Shown here piece after piece: positions 22,301 to 36,483 of a stretch of 64,000 nt of DNA. Position 1 is the stretch's first letter. Each line of letters opens with the position of its first letter. Below the pieces are notes generated by a model. It did no database searches, had not been told where the DNA came from, and was given only the letters and a program-made list of their open reading frames with translations. Origin of the DNA: Rhizopus sp. PT2906. Its lineage: Eukaryota; Mucoromycota; Mucoromycetes; Mucorales; Rhizopodaceae. The position numbers and the translations under genes are program-made. Location of the stretch: the NCBI GenBank assembly GCA_025529335.1, contig JAMYHX010000133.1, positions 1 to 64,000 of the forward strand, read 5' to 3'.

Positions 22301-25300
22301 GCTAGGTAATGTATGAATTTTAGCCAAGGAGGTAGTGCATACATTGTCTAAATCATGCTTTCTTGCTACATGCGCAAAGCGATTAATAATCCACGCCGTT
22401 TCGTGATAGCCACGATAAGCAACAGAATTCACGTTCTGATTTGCTCCTTGAATAGGAAGCAATGGGATTAAAGGCACATATGCGCGATTAATCGCATTGA
22501 ATATTTGCTGACGCCAAGCAACCGTATGGCTCCAAAAGTTGATATCCTCCCATACATTTGGTAATCGATCGCGCCAAGATCCAAGGATAATGCGAAGTTC
22601 ATTGGACCTTTGTTCGAGGTTCTGTGCATTTGTATTTGCCAAATTATTAAATATCTGACTTGCCTCACGAAGCTCTAAATACTGTTGAAATATTTGTAAC
22701 AACGATATGTGGCTCTGTGATACTATCCTTGGCAGTGTATACCACTGTTTTAAGCTAATCTGGATGCCTTCTTCATACACACGGGTGAATTCTGCAAGCC
22801 TATCGTCAGTTGTTTGTGACTTGATGAGGGCTAAAAATGCCTCGTATACTTTCATAAGCGGTGTACTCGAGTCTTTTACTTGAGAAACTGTTTGTTCCAG
22901 CAATTCTCTATCAACAGTCCAATTAGATAAACGCCAAGCGCTGTCGAGAAGCAGTTTAGGATTGTTATCATGTTTGGATAAATCAGCTAAAACATCCCAT
23001 TGCTGAAGTCTTTCCGTACATAAGACCCAGTGGTCCTCCCAGAGCATGTATTCGGATTCTGTGAAAGGTAGTACACCATTACGAGCTCTAATTTGCGCAT
23101 TTTCATACATTGTTTGAGCCTGTGACCACATATTACTTTGTTCAAAAGATAAAGCGATGTTTGTTTCTGCATAGGTGCAGCAATGTTTCCATAGACCATA
23201 AAACATATCATCCTCACTTAAGCCGGAAAACATATCCGCCAAAGCGTCCCAGATACATTCTTGACTATTTATGCCATCATTAGGAAGAGAGGTCAATCGA
23301 GCAGCATCAGTTGATCTTTGAAGAATCTCAATAGAAGTATACCAAGCATCGTAGGTTTTACCCAGATACTTGATCAAGTGAGGAGGTAACCTGATATTTG
23401 GATTTACATGCGCAATACCGGACATCAAGGCTTGAACAACGTTTGGACGCAAACTAGATTGCTTTTCATGATAATCCCTTGCAAGCAGTTGAATGATCAT
23501 CTTACCCATTTCTTGATTTTCAAGATCATTTAGTCCAGACCATGCCATTGAAAACATACTAACCCAAAGTTGAAGGCACACCTTACTATCAAGGTATTGT
23601 AACTGGCGAATGTTTACGATAATGTTATGTACAGTATATTGCTGTAGGCTTTGTAAGAATTGCTGATGCTCCTCTATTGTATTCTTGATCTCCACAGGTG
23701 TTTCTGATATTTGAAGTTCATCTTCACTTCCAGCAGCATTTATCGACATGGCTGTCAAAACATGAGAAAATGATAATTGAGAATTGACATGAATAGCACC
23801 AAGCAACAAATCCAATGCTTGATGAATCCAAAAGCTATCTGCTAATGATTCCCAGTTTTGCACGCCCAGTATATAGTTCAATCGTGTACGAAGTGTGCGG
23901 TTCAGGCTACGATCAAGTACACGCATAAATTGTGAACGGATTTGTGCGTTTTTGCTTTTGGCTCCCGATAGAAACGCTTCTTCCAAGCGAACAGTAAGTT
24001 CAGATCTTGTAAAGACAGGATTACTATAAATCTTCAAAACCAGTTCAAGATAATCCTCAGTAAGTCGACTGTCATTACGATTTTGCAAGTTCATCATTGT
24101 GACCAGTAGACTGGCTTTTTCTTTAATCGTTGGAAATGGTTCGGTTTTATCAAGGGTCCATTCGGTAACCATATCTAAAATGGCGTGCAGAAGCTGAGTG
24201 TCTGGTGATTTTTCAATCAACTGAGTCAAGCAAGCAAGAAACCAACGACGTTGATCACCCAAATAGGATACTCTCATCTTCAAAAGACCAAGGCTAAGAA
24301 TCAATAGATTGACCTGAGAGTCTGGATTAGAAGAGCCAGTAGGTTGAGTAGAAATAGCATGTTCCTTGGTAAGCTTTTGAAGTAACTTGACAATACCAGA
24401 AATAAACTGATCCAATTTTTCACTTCGACCAGTGCAATATGCTTGAAGCAACTTCAAAATTCCATATGTATTACTCGTACTAGCAATACCATCCATAATG
24501 GTCGATTCTACTAGAGATACAAAAGCTGAAACATCTGGCTGTTGATGTTCCTTGCCTTCTGGGCTGATTGTTTGGTTTATAGACTTGAATATACTTGCTA
24601 ATACTGGTTGAAGCGCTGTATGGATGCGAACAGTGTCAGATTTGATACAGTTTTCCAATAGACGATATAATGGACCCATGTTAACAAGAAACCAGTCAGC
24701 TGGTTTACGACTAATGTCAACATTTAAGATTTCTAAAGCATTGCATATACTTGGTAGGTATATGTCGTTCATATCTTTCATAGCCAGTGTTCGCTCCAAG
24801 TGAATGAACTTGACATGAACATCCGGCCAAAAAGAAGGCTGAAGGAAGTTCTTTATGAGCTCCAATACGCGTTGTACCAGTTTCTTTTGAATAGTGTCCG
24901 TAGGATTATATATTGTACATGCCAATCGAACCAAGAAGCCAATGATGTTCTCTCGTAAGGCCAAAGGAGGCACGTATCTTTTAGATGCGTTGGTAGTCGA
25001 TGTTGTCGATTCAGTTGCAGTAGGTACTGATTTAACTTCGCCGCTATCATTCTCTTTCTTCAGTTTCTTTGATGGAGTGTCTGTACAAGATTGTTCAAGT
25101 GATCTCTTTTCGGGAGTAGCAGCTGGTCCATGGCTCCCCTCATCTTTTCTAACTTGATGCTGTAGGCGTTTTTCTTCCCAATTATAAATCAGCTCTGCAA
25201 GTTCGACTGTCAAAAGCTTATTTTCAGGCGTAACATTTTGAAATAGCCCAAGCTTGGGTAGTGCGTTTACTATTTGAGGCAAAAAATGCTCACGGTAATC

Positions 25301-28300
25301 ATAAAACAACTCTGGGTGACGAACAAGCAGTTGATATACGTTGACCATCTGTGAAATACTATGAGTATCTTCGACAATCACTTTGCGAGTCAAACGAATC
25401 CAAGTAGGAATGCGCTCATTTGCTGTTTGAGATACACGAGAAGGAAGGACAGGTGAAATGATGTCCAACCCTTGCCTGACCAAGGATCGTGCTTCGGAAA
25501 GATGAGAACGTAGTAAAGCAGCATAAATTTGTATAACTATTTTGCTAGGTGTTTCGAATGCTGTAATAAAACGGGCAATCAACACATAAGCAGCTTGTTT
25601 ACAAGTAGCATCGTCAAGACGTATATAATTCCAGCCAAATTTTATCACTTCTTTACGTAAGTCAGCTAACAAATCTGGTGCATATTGAATTATCATGGCC
25701 GTCAGTTGGAGAAGTTCAATTCTGAGAGAGTCTTCAGCATATTGGTCATCATCAATTGAATCTGAGATAGAGTAGCCCCAGACTTTTCGCACAAGTTGTT
25801 CCATTATGGTTGAATCTAAAATCTTTGTATATTCACCATTCTTCTGGACCATTGCTATTAACAAGGAAGGGTTTATGACATGGCGAAGAAACATCATACG
25901 GTAAAGGGTAGAGAGAGAGGGTTCATGAAATTGCTGAAGGAACCTTTCCAAGATGAGTCGCTTATTTTTAGCGGTGTACTTCAAAGCAACATCCTTGAAG
26001 AAGAATTCTCGAAGATAAGAAAGATCCATAACTGATTCTTGTGCAAACAAGCGTGCAATTTCAAAGATAAGATCAACATTGTCTGGATTTGCACGAATAT
26101 GAGATATAAAGATTTGAGATAGGTACAAGGATTCCCGAGTGACGCGTATAGCTTCTTGGTCATCATTTTTCATTGATACAAACCGAGTGGGTGAGCGCCA
26201 GAGCTCTATCAACGCCACCAATACGTCAGGCTGTCCGCTTAACCAGTTTGTGTCATATCGTACCACCTCACGAATTATCAAAACGCTTTGATAATGAAGA
26301 GATGAGTCGCCAGGCACTTTGAGGGTTTTTTCTAAAAGTTGACCAGTAGATTTGGAGACCTCATCACGGAGCTGAACAGCATTTTCTACACCAAGGATAT
26401 CAATGAAAAGGCGACTGTACTGAGGGCGGTCAAGTCGATCGTAAAAAAATGCCACTGCTTCAGCAGGATATCTGTTTAAATACTTGATAAGATTAGGTCT
26501 AAACGGGCTTGAGACTGAACAGCGCAAATGCGACTCCATCTTTAGTACAGCTGAAACAAGATTGTCCAAAAAGATGTGTGCAGCAGCAGGCAACAAGTGG
26601 AAAACATTCAGAATTGCCACAATAATTTTCACAGAATGATTATTACATAGCGCAGTTCCAGCAGCCTCTTGTAGAGCGCTTGGGTCGGCTAATTGTGTGA
26701 GATGATCCAACAGCTTCTTACCGATCTCAACTTTAAAGTAGACAGTTAAAAGCTCCAGCAATCTTGCAAGTCCTTCCAAGCCCGAGACTGTCAACTTTTG
26801 GTGATTTGACAAGTTAGACAAGATGGGACGAAGACCTTGTTCTAAGAGCTCCCTTGGGAGCTTACTTTGTTGAGATAGTACTTGCTTAAGGCCACGATGA
26901 GCTGCTTCTACCACTTCTGGAGTTGAGGAATATAGCGATTTAAAAAATACTTGAATAATACGCGTGCGCATACGTGTCTGACGCTGGTTGGAAAAGTCAG
27001 AACACGCCATGGCTGCTGACAAAAGTTGTACACATACGATACGTAAATTCATCAAAGAGGTTGCATTTTTCTGTTGTGAATTTTTGCTCACTAGCGCTTC
27101 ATCTTCTGCATCAGCAAGTGCAAGTGCTTCATGCAGCAATCGAATCAGTTCATCGTTGAATTCTAGAAAGGGTGGTCGAAGGGTGAGACAATAAGTAATA
27201 GCGTCTATATGGCCAATTTGCATAGCAAAAGGTAAAGCACGTAATGGTTTGGCAAAAATAGGCGCAACAAGACGTTCTCTGACTGGAGCCAGAAGTTCTG
27301 TTACTTCGTTTCCTGTTAGATCTGCCAAAAGCTGAAATGATGACTGTATAGTCTCACGCACAGTGCTATTTGAGTTAGAAAGTTCACTTAAAAGCAAAGC
27401 TATCAAGTTTTGAAACTTTTGTTGACTTTCTTCAGATTCGTCATCGTCAGGTCTATTACACACCTTGAGAACATGAGCTAAAGTTTGTGTAGCTTCTGTA
27501 GTGTTAGCATTGGCCATTTCCGGTGAAGCATCCTTCAAGACGAAGAGTAAAGCACGAATGAATTCTATTTCATGTTCACGCATCCATTGAATACCCATAT
27601 CTAGCTGAGAGCTAATGATAGAAATACCGATACAGCCACCTCTTTTATGATACCAATCTTGATTGTAGCAATAGGAGCAAAATTGAGAAGCAAAGACTCT
27701 AAAGATAGGTAATCTCCAGACATGCTCTTTTCCACCCATGACATTCACTGCTATATTAAAGCATAACTGAAGCGACTCTTCTGCTTTTTGTCTAAACTTT
27801 GGGTCTTCAGATGATATCATTTTTACTATGGCATCCACAAGGATTGTTGTGCTCAAGTTTTGAGCAGATAGTTTTTCATCCATTACGTCCAAGAGTGACT
27901 TTGAGCAATTTTTCTTCACTTCAATAGCTTCATTAATATGGAGTAGCATGAAATGACAGCAAATGCCTCTAAAGAAAGGCCACGCATCTTCAGCAAGAGC
28001 TGGAATGGCGGATGCTTTCAATATTGCAACAAGTATAGTACGGAATGCTTCCTCTTGAGCAAGTCGTTTTGAAAAATATCTTGTATATCCTCTATTGCTC
28101 AATCTCTTTGGCTTCAAAATTGCATCGTTCTGCTGCATTTCTTCTGACACTAATCCAGAAGATACTTCATCAATATCCATCATTTCCGTATTAGTTAACT
28201 TGCTCTTGTTGTCGCTGTTGTTGTTAGATGACTTGTGTTGTAAGAATTGCTGTACACGATAATGAATAATTTGAGCCAAATTATCTGGACCTTGATCAAG

Positions 28301-31300
28301 TTCAAGCATCATAATAAGATTGGTTTTTAAGAATTCATGTGCATGCTTCTTGTAAAATAAATCAACTTCTTGATCTTCTAATGTCTGACATGCTATCCTG
28401 AGACATTTGTCCAAAGGCAAATTATGGGAGACAGTGTTGGGATCAAATATTATTTCAAGGGAAAGGCCATCTTCGATTGGCTCTTTATAGTCAAGAATAG
28501 GAGGAGTGCTTAGGATACGCCTATTTCTTCCTCCAAGTTTACCAAGGATCCTCATTGCAATTTGACTATATTGTTGGTTATGAGGTTTAAGTAACTTGTA
28601 TAAGGACGTAATCAGTTCATGCATTACAGGCTCCATAACTGGATCCAAGAACTCTGGGTTTAAGTTGTCGTTACAAAGTTCGATAGTACGGAGGCCCTGA
28701 ATGACTAATTCATTTTCAGCTTGTAAGGCTATCACCAGTGGCTTCATTAATAATGGTAGATATGGGCAAAGTGTGCTTAATCGAACTGGGAGAGCCAGAG
28801 CTAGCTCGACAAGCAAGTTTCGCATTTCCGGTTTATGGGTAAGTGTCAGCAGTGAATTCAAGCCTTCAAGTATCATTTGAATTAAATGGCCAATTTCCTT
28901 GTATAAGAGTTCAAAACGACCACCACCGATGCTCTTGAACATGGCACGAAGCAATAGAAAGTAATTTGCAGGTTCTTTTGCTTTAGCTGACAGTTTGAAG
29001 CAGGAGACTACCAAGCTACTAAGATAGGGCTGGAGAACAGGTTCAATAAAATTGGGAAATAGATTAATAGCCATAAAGGATAATCGGAATAAATGCAATT
29101 GTACTGCTGAATAGTGCATATCTTCTTCGCCTAACTGCTCCAGTCGATCCACTAGAAATTGAAGCAGTATGCTAACAAATCCTTGGCTAGACACTTCATT
29201 GACTAAAAAGTATTGGGCAATGTGAACAAGTGAGGTATTGATGAGCATCCTGTCAAAGAAAAATCCCATTTGAGATACAAATATTTCTTGGAAAATGGCA
29301 GGATCCAGAAGGGTAAAAACAGCAGCGAATGTTTCCAAAGTCTCCTTTTCTGTAGTTGCCTGAGTGCCAATTGCAAGAGATAGATCATTACAGCCAACAG
29401 AAGTCTTCTTTAGTTCTTCATAGTTTATGTTTTCAAAAGGAAGACTGCCATTAGGGCCGTACTGATCTACGTTATAGTATTCAAAGCAAACAAGACCTTC
29501 TCTGAACAGTCTTATGAGAACGTGAATATCCTGCTGTGTAAAACCTCGGACAAACTGAGAGTATAGTTGTGTATTGGTCTCTGGTGGAGGCGAAGGATTA
29601 CAGTGCCGTAGTCCGATAAATAAAGACTTCAAACCGACAGTAAAGTTTTTAAATAAAAACCGAGCATCCTTGATTCCATCATGTTGTGTATCAAGTACGG
29701 ACGATGTAGCGTTTATAGGCTTGGCTCTGTCGTAATCAAAGCTATCTTGTATTTCTACAATACTGCTATTACTATTGCTATTGGCTGGGTATATCTGTGA
29801 CGGTTGCAAGGCGTTGCTCTTTTTTAAATGCTGCTTTAAACACGTCTTGAATAGGATATTTAACGAAGCGAATTTACTTGCAAATGCATCTAAAATACGC
29901 ATCAGCAGTTCTCTTCCTTCTGATTTATCAGGAATTTTAATGATACAGTCAATCAAGTTGAGTAGTAGTTTGCCACACATGGTTTGAATACTAGGCGCTA
30001 ATGTAGCATCATGAAGGTTACGAGAATAAATATATACAGTTCGGTAGAGTTGAGCAGGTGAAAGTTCTGAGCGAATATGATGAACAAAATCGGCAAGCAT
30101 GCTGTATGCAAGAGGGCTACTCATAACAACAATGTCAATACAGCGTTTTGATTTTTAAAAGCAACATTACCGCAGAGTGTCATACGAAGTTACCCCAGTA
30201 CCGATAAGAACTTTTTCATTTAATAACAAGTCAATCTTTGGTACGAATGAAGCCCTGAATTCATTTGAAAGGATATGTCTAATAGCCACTAGCAGCTCTT
30301 TTCTTGTTGCTGTTGATTCTGGTGGGCATTCTCTCAGTAATCGAAGTGCAAAGTCTGGTATTTGTTGTTGATAAGGTCGTAATAATTGGCTATAGCTCTT
30401 TAAAATATATGCCAAAAATGACATTGTTTTCACTTGAGCTACCATAAAGTCATTGTATAAAGCTCGATTTCTGATTTCAGGGCAGACACCCACAAATATT
30501 TCGCCACGAGCCTGCGCAGCGTTTGCAGCCTCGGCTTGGGGTTTTGGTTGCAGACTCAGGATCTACGGAATAAGTTATGATGGTTCAGTTAAAAGAAATC
30601 AGCTTACTTGAATGATTAAAGGTATAAATTTTTGAATATTTTCTGATGCGATTTGTCGATAAGTTTGAAAGAGTAGAACGACAATGATTGGACATTCCGT
30701 CAAGACTTTAAAGCTACACATACTCTTTTGCAATGGTTTTGAAGGTGATTCAGGCACTTCAGCAGGTGAATTGGGCCTAGGAGAAGCTACGAGTAAAGGG
30801 TTTATGCCAGGCTATAAACACCAAGGTTAATGAATAATAATTGACGAAATCAAGACTTACTGTAACTGATCCAATAGGAGTACTTGGAGCATCAAAAAGA
30901 TCTTTTACTGTTTGTTCCATATTTTTAAATATATCCAGGACGATATCCAAGAAGGGTTGCACTTGATCTTCTAATACATTTCTAAAAGCTCTATGCAAAT
31001 CAATGATAATCTTTGCACAAACGACGGCATTGTCTTCATTCTCGACACGAATGAGGTTCATCAACATGGTGCATAAGTCATATGCATATTCTTTTAATGG
31101 CTCTGTCTGTGGTAATCGATATATAATTTCCAAAATGATGTTACGTAGTTTCTATAATACATCATGTTTAATAACTATTAAATACAGTAAAGGTCATAGA
31201 TTTTACTTGTTCAGGCGCATTACTTTGAAATACTGGGCTACCGTTTTGTAAAATATCCATAAATACAGGAAGTAAAGTTGATAAAAACTTTGGATATTCA

Positions 31301-31462
31301 AGTGTTTGAAACATCTCGACTTGATCTCTTAATTCATTCGCGATTGTCACTCTTAAATTAGGTGCTATAGCAATGTTGTAAGTATAAGCATAATATAAGG
31401 CTGTGCTATTTACATAGAGTGCTATCATTGAGCCTGTGTGCATAAACCTGAAGTGTTGTCAT
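19334..31462 (-). CDS. TRA1: TRA1/TRRAP, activator-binding scaffold of SAGA and Nu4A-type acetyltransferase complexes
   Basis: Giant PIKK-family pseudokinase that recruits SAGA and NuA4 to activators in the nucleus. Twelve exons (minus): 31462-31414, 31364-31207, 31151-30861, 30811-30608, 30562-30171, 30119-21668, 21614-21045, 20986-20252, 20198-20106, 20054-19877, 19823-19501, 19444-19334. They give 3,851 residues, against 3,744 in yeast and about 3,860 in human. It starts MTTLQVYAHRLNDSTLSPN. HEAT repeats fill the N-terminal two thirds, then the FAT domain. The PI3K-like domain has IRGHDGSLHPFVIQNPSAR and ends in FATC LAQMECTWMPWL. Expected kinase catalytic motifs are absent, as in all Tra1 proteins. 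Exon 6 is one 8.45-kb block, unusual beside the short exons around it. A low-complexity acidic insert (about 21,240-21,560) lies in the FAT region. Confidence 0.96.
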
Positions 31463-32769
31463 TATGATCAATAAACGATCAATAGAATAGAAAAAAAGTG
31501 AAAATGCGCGACAGGAAAGACCCCCTTTGCAAAATCATATCGGAAGCTTAATTTATATTGAAAAATGATTGGACAAATATTAGAGCTAAGACGTTATTTA
31601 AATAGACGACATCCAATCATTTACAACAAAGACATTGAGACTGACAAGTGGGTTTTTGTTCAATTTACAACAAAGGCTTTGGTGATAACAATAACTGAAC
31701 TAGAGTACAAAATGTGTGCATTGAGCAGTCACAATTGAAATCAAAGCTTATTAGTAGGTTCAATGTAAAAGGAACAAGAAAGAATATCACGAAATAGACA
31801 AAATAAAGCTGTATTTAACATTGACGGAAAGCACATTTCTACTAAATAATGAAGATATTATAAACCAGGAGTTGACCAAGGAATGGCCCTTTGGTATCGA
31901 AGCGCTTTTTTCTTACTTTCAAGGTGATTTATGCTTAGTTTTTATTAAAAAAGGACAATTAAGCTTTAAAGTATTGCACTATTCTTTTTCCCTTTCTCTT
32001 GTTAAGTCAGACGGATAAATGTTTAATGTAAGCTTGCTCAAGTCCAGAGCGATTAGCCTTTATACACATCAAATTTTATTGCATCATGAACAATATGAAT
32101 AATATGATTGTTAAGCAAAGAAAAGAAGCGATTTACAAGAATTATCATTGTTTCAAACATTATAAGCTAAAGTAACTAAAGTTATCCGTCTGAGATAAGA
32201 CATGGTCATAGCACTAGACCTTTGACCTATAAAGATGATGCTTCAGTTATTAGAAATTAGAAAGAGAGAAAGAGACAGTCATTGTTACATTCTATATTTT
32301 AATGTCAGACTAGTCTCTTGGCACTCTTAATGCGTCGATCATTTAATAAAAAGGCAAATGGTCGATCATCCATTTGAATGTCTTTATCAATTTTAAAGAT
32401 AGTTAGCACAATATTTACTGACACCATTTATATTATCTGTGACTCTAGTGTTATCTATAATATTATGCCCATACTTGTAGAATATTGCCTTGATTGTCAG
32501 TAGTGTAACTGATGATCAAATACCTATTAACCGATATTAATGCCTCCTCGAATCAATATGAAACATATTTATTATAAATTTATTAATTAGGTAATATTAG
32601 TGCCTTTTTGTTCTTGTACAGAACAAGATAACAGGGAAGCAAAGTACAACCCAAAAATATTTTTAGTACGACCTTTATTAATTTAAAGCCCGAAAAGCTA
32701 TTTATCTTGATTTCTGCTACTAGATTCAGTAGCTTTGTCTTCTTCTTTTTCTTTCTTCCCTAAAGCAAA
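31463..32769. other. Intergenic region, TRA1 promoter to glycosyltransferase
   Basis: AT-rich. A plus-strand frame at about 31,821-32,018 (NNEDIINQELTKEWPFGIEALF...) has protein-like composition but no start, domain or convincing splice partners. No RNA gene or repeat recognised. Confidence 0.4.
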
Positions 32770-34804
32770 ATGAATAACAGATATTACATGTTTGCATTAT
32801 CCACATTTCTGTGCTGTCTATTATTACTATTCACTCTCTATCCGTCATTAAGGATAACTACATATTCACCAAATCATAGAAAGAAAGATATATTTCAAAT
32901 GTTTGACAAGGGACATGCATATGCAACTATTATCTGTGATAATTCAATAGTAAAATACTAATATTTACATATAAACTTGTACTCATTCACATTATATATA
33001 GATTGAACCCACTCTTGTCTCCATTTATTCTCTTCAACTCGCCTTTTCAAAAAAGCCATCATCAAAAGCAGATGTTATTGTGTTAATACCTGATTCAATC
33101 TATATAGAAAATGACTCTATTCAACAATTAGAAAGACTTGATACTAAAATCATTAGAGTAATATTGATCATACTTTTCTAATCTATTTACTAATCAACAT
33201 ATATACATCTAGACTTCTTTTGCTCAATCCTCTTGTATGAACAGTCAACATGCTTTACTTAATCTATGGGCCATGTTTGACTATAAGAAGATTGTCTATT
33301 TTACTCATGACGTTTTATTTGATAAAGTAATGCAATCATTATGCTATCACCTGGTATCTAACTTTATTATTTTAGGACGTAGATCAATTATTTTATCAAT
33401 TACCAAATTCTGCTATTCTGTCGAATCAACTCAGTCCTTCTCTTCTCCTACTTGAACCCAGCCCCGATCATTTTGAATCGATGGTTCGAGACTACAAGAC
33501 GTCAAAATCTATTCAACTCCAGCTACACAACAATACGAACAAGTTATTACAAGTAAGAAAAATAAAGGAATTAAAATAACATTACTAATCATATAAATCC
33601 TTATAGCATCTTTATGTCTACAATGGTCCAATGAAACCATGGAACTTTCATATGTATAATGACACAGATTGGTCAAAACATTATGATCCTATACCTTTCT
33701 ATTATTGGCGTAAAGCAAGTAACGGTCTAAGGCATTTTTTGAACCCAGGTATAAAAATATAATGTATATTTATAGACATTATCTTATTTTAAGCACTAGT
33801 CTCAGAATGGAAGAACCAACAAAGGCAAGATGATGTATGCGATGGTTATTTGCAATCCATAAACAGTATACACCACTTTACTGTTCAAGATAAATTCTCT
33901 GTAATGATTAGCACTTATAATCCAGAAAGAATAGAACGTATCTCTCTACTCATTCGACATTTACTCAAGTCTGATATGGTCCATACCATCTACATCACTT
34001 GGCACAATCCAAATTTGGATGTTCCCGCGTCCATCTATGATTCCATTCAAGATCATTCTCGACTTAAAGTACTTAAACAATCTTTTGATTCACTCAATAA
34101 TAGATTTAATCCTGTTGATGATTTGAAAACAGAAGCAGTCTATATTATGGATGACGACATATTTATTGATTTACAAGACCTCGAATACGCTTTTAATGCA
34201 AGTATTACGTCTTTAATTTCTATACTCTTCTTGTAACACAGATCGATATAGGTATGGAGATCACGTAAAGATAGTGTGGTAGGTCATTTCCCTCGCTTAC
34301 ACAGATATGATCCGGAAACACACCAAGCAAGTTACAAAGTGACCAATAGAGCACCTTATACTCTTGTTTTAACAAAGAGTATGTTTATCCGATCCGAATA
34401 TCTGTTTGCTTATACATGGTAATAATGGCTGTTCTTTATTACTTTTGGTTTTTTACTTATCGCTGCTTTATAGTTTATTGGAGCCTAAATTACATGAATA
34501 TGTCGATCAGGCACTCAACTGTGAAGATCTTGGTTTTGCCATGATGGCATCTGGCCTTAGTCATACACCATCAACATTTGTATGCAATGAAAAACCAATA
34601 GAAGACTTTGGCCGTAAGAAAGGCATCAGTATAAATAATAATCATATGCCTGCTCGTGCGGACTGTATCTCTAACTTTATTACACAATTCTGGAATGAAC
34701 AAGATCCTCTCTTAAAGTCCTATGACGCCGTGGCGCCATTTGCAAGATCTGTGATAAAAACCGGAAATTGGGCTAGAGTAGAAACAATCATATCCAATGA
34801 ATAA
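32770..34804 (+). CDS. Type II membrane glycosyltransferase with GT8-like and GT64 (exostosin-like) domains
   Basis: Eight exons: 32770-32949, 33002-33157, 33213-33326, 33376-33552, 33607-33748, 33794-34197, 34252-34418, 34474-34804. They give 556 residues. An N-terminal signal anchor (about 6-26) predicts a Golgi lumenal enzyme. Residues ~50-190 resemble GT8/glycogenin-type enzymes (HAYATIICDNS, TLVSIYSLQLAF, LLNLWAMFDYKKIVYF). The C-terminal half matches exostosin-like GT64: FSVMISTYNPERIE, the metal-binding EAVYIMDDDIF, VWRSRKDSVVGHFPRLHRY, NCEDLGFAMMAS. Intron 6 (34198-34251) has a GC-AG boundary (GCAAGT donor), the only choice that restores the family sequence. A role in uronic-acid-containing cell-wall polymers of Mucoromycota is a guess. 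The GT8 assignment is weaker than GT64. Confidence 0.82.
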
Positions 34805-35469
34805 CCAAATAAATGGTTTTGTTTGTTGTTCAGAGCAGCACAAAATGGAAAACATAGATCGTACAACCATAGTGTTACACCAGCATAACATAGAAATGTC
34901 ATACTTACGAAGTATACATAACAGAACCCGACATTTGTGTATAATTTGCATTTAGCACTTTAATATTTTATCCGGCAAACTGAAGAATTTATAATAAAGC
35001 ATATACACATCAAAAACAAGAGGGCTAGTCTCCTTTTTAAATGCTTATATATATAAGAATTGAGCAGATTGATGTAAATAGTCCTTTTCTAAGAATAGAG
35101 ATTGAGCCTCCTCTTGAAGTTTGGCTTAAATATATGTGTATTCTGGTAAACGCCTTTACGCTTTATATAAAATATTCAATTAGAAAAGATATAAGATCTT
35201 TATCATTTTTTTTAAAAAAAAAAAAAAAAACTGGGTTGACATCATGTTTGTGTAAAAGATAGCGTATTAAGTTGTTCTTTCACTTCATGGTATATAATAA
35301 CGAAATGTTGTCAAAACAATGTTGCAACATGATTATAGAATAAAACGCACAAGGATTTGTAATTATAAACAGCATACACACATATACACACACAGACACA
35401 CACAAACACACTAGATGAAGTATCAAGTCATTTATCTTTCATACACACAATAGAATGAATACGTCGTAA
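34805..35469. other. Intergenic region with CA-rich microsatellite
   Basis: 3' flanks of the two convergent genes. A CA-rich simple repeat lies at 35374-35411 and an A-tract at about 35,214-35,230. No gene. Confidence 0.5.
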
Positions 35470-36483
35470 TTAAGCACTACCCATTGATACATTGGGCTTC
35501 TTCTTCTTTTCAGCTTCCTCCTCTTTTTCCTTTTCGATTTCAGCAACCACACTTTCAACTTGTTCTTGTTCTAATCGCTATTATTACTGTTAATATACAA
35601 TCATATATCATTCGCTCTTGTGTACCTTAACTTCTCCTTCTGAAGTCATGACAACGATTTCAATGTTTTTTGCACCTGTCTGAACAACCTCCAGCAAGGA
35701 TTTGATAGTTAATTTGACTGTCTCATTTTCTTCCATATCTTCATTGTAGTTCTTTTCCAAAAACTCACGAACTGTCTTTGAGCTTCTACCAATTGCATTT
35801 GCCTATGCATAAATCATTAGTCACTATATCCAACAAAATCAATAGCTCTTTACCTTCCAAGCAGTATAAATACCAGAAGGTTCCGTCATATATAACTTGG
35901 GCTCCTTGTGATCAAATCCTACAAGAAGAGTAGAAATACCAAAAGGACGTACACCACCACTTTGGGTATATTTCTATTCATGTATTAGTCATCTTGGTTA
36001 TCTTTTCATTATTACACTCTTACTTGTTGGATTTGAGCGATATGGCGTGTGATATATTCGACAGTTACAGGATCTTCTACAGTTAAACGGTGACTTTGAC
36101 ATTCAATTCTAGCCTTATTAATCAAGACACGAGCATCAGCAGTTAATCCTATTATATTTCAATTGAGAATGTATGAATAAATTTTGTTTCTTTTCTTTTT
36201 TACCTGCAAAGGCCATACAAATGTGATCATCAAGCATACAGATCTTACGAACAGTTCTAGGATCTTGCAATTTTAAAACAGACTTCTTTTCAACACCGAG
36301 AACAACGACATTTTTGCCACGAACACCAACCTAAAGAATTATATAAACATGTGTCCTTTTGCTATGCAAATTTATACTACATACAGCACAAGTTCCTTTT
36401 CTGACAGCTTCAGAAGCATATTCGACTTGAAACAAGTGACCATCAGGTGAGAAAACTGTTAAAGCACGATCGTATCCAGACAT
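35470..36483 (-). CDS. PRE6: 20S proteasome subunit alpha-4 (PSMA7/Pre6)
   Basis: Structural alpha-ring subunit of the 20S proteasome. Six exons (minus): 36483-36385, 36330-36204, 36148-36024, 35973-35854, 35802-35626, 35577-35470. They give 251 residues, the family length. It starts MSGYDRALTVFSPDGHLFQV, the alpha-subunit N-terminal signature. Further blocks are VGVRGKNVVVLGVEKKSV, DARVLINKARIECQSHRLT, VRPFGISTLLVGFD, PSGIYTAWKANAIGRSSK and a charged Lys/Glu C-terminal tail. The match to animal PSMA7 and yeast Pre6 is specific to alpha-4 rather than other alpha subunits. I did not identify a proteasome-associated control element upstream. Confidence 0.96.
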
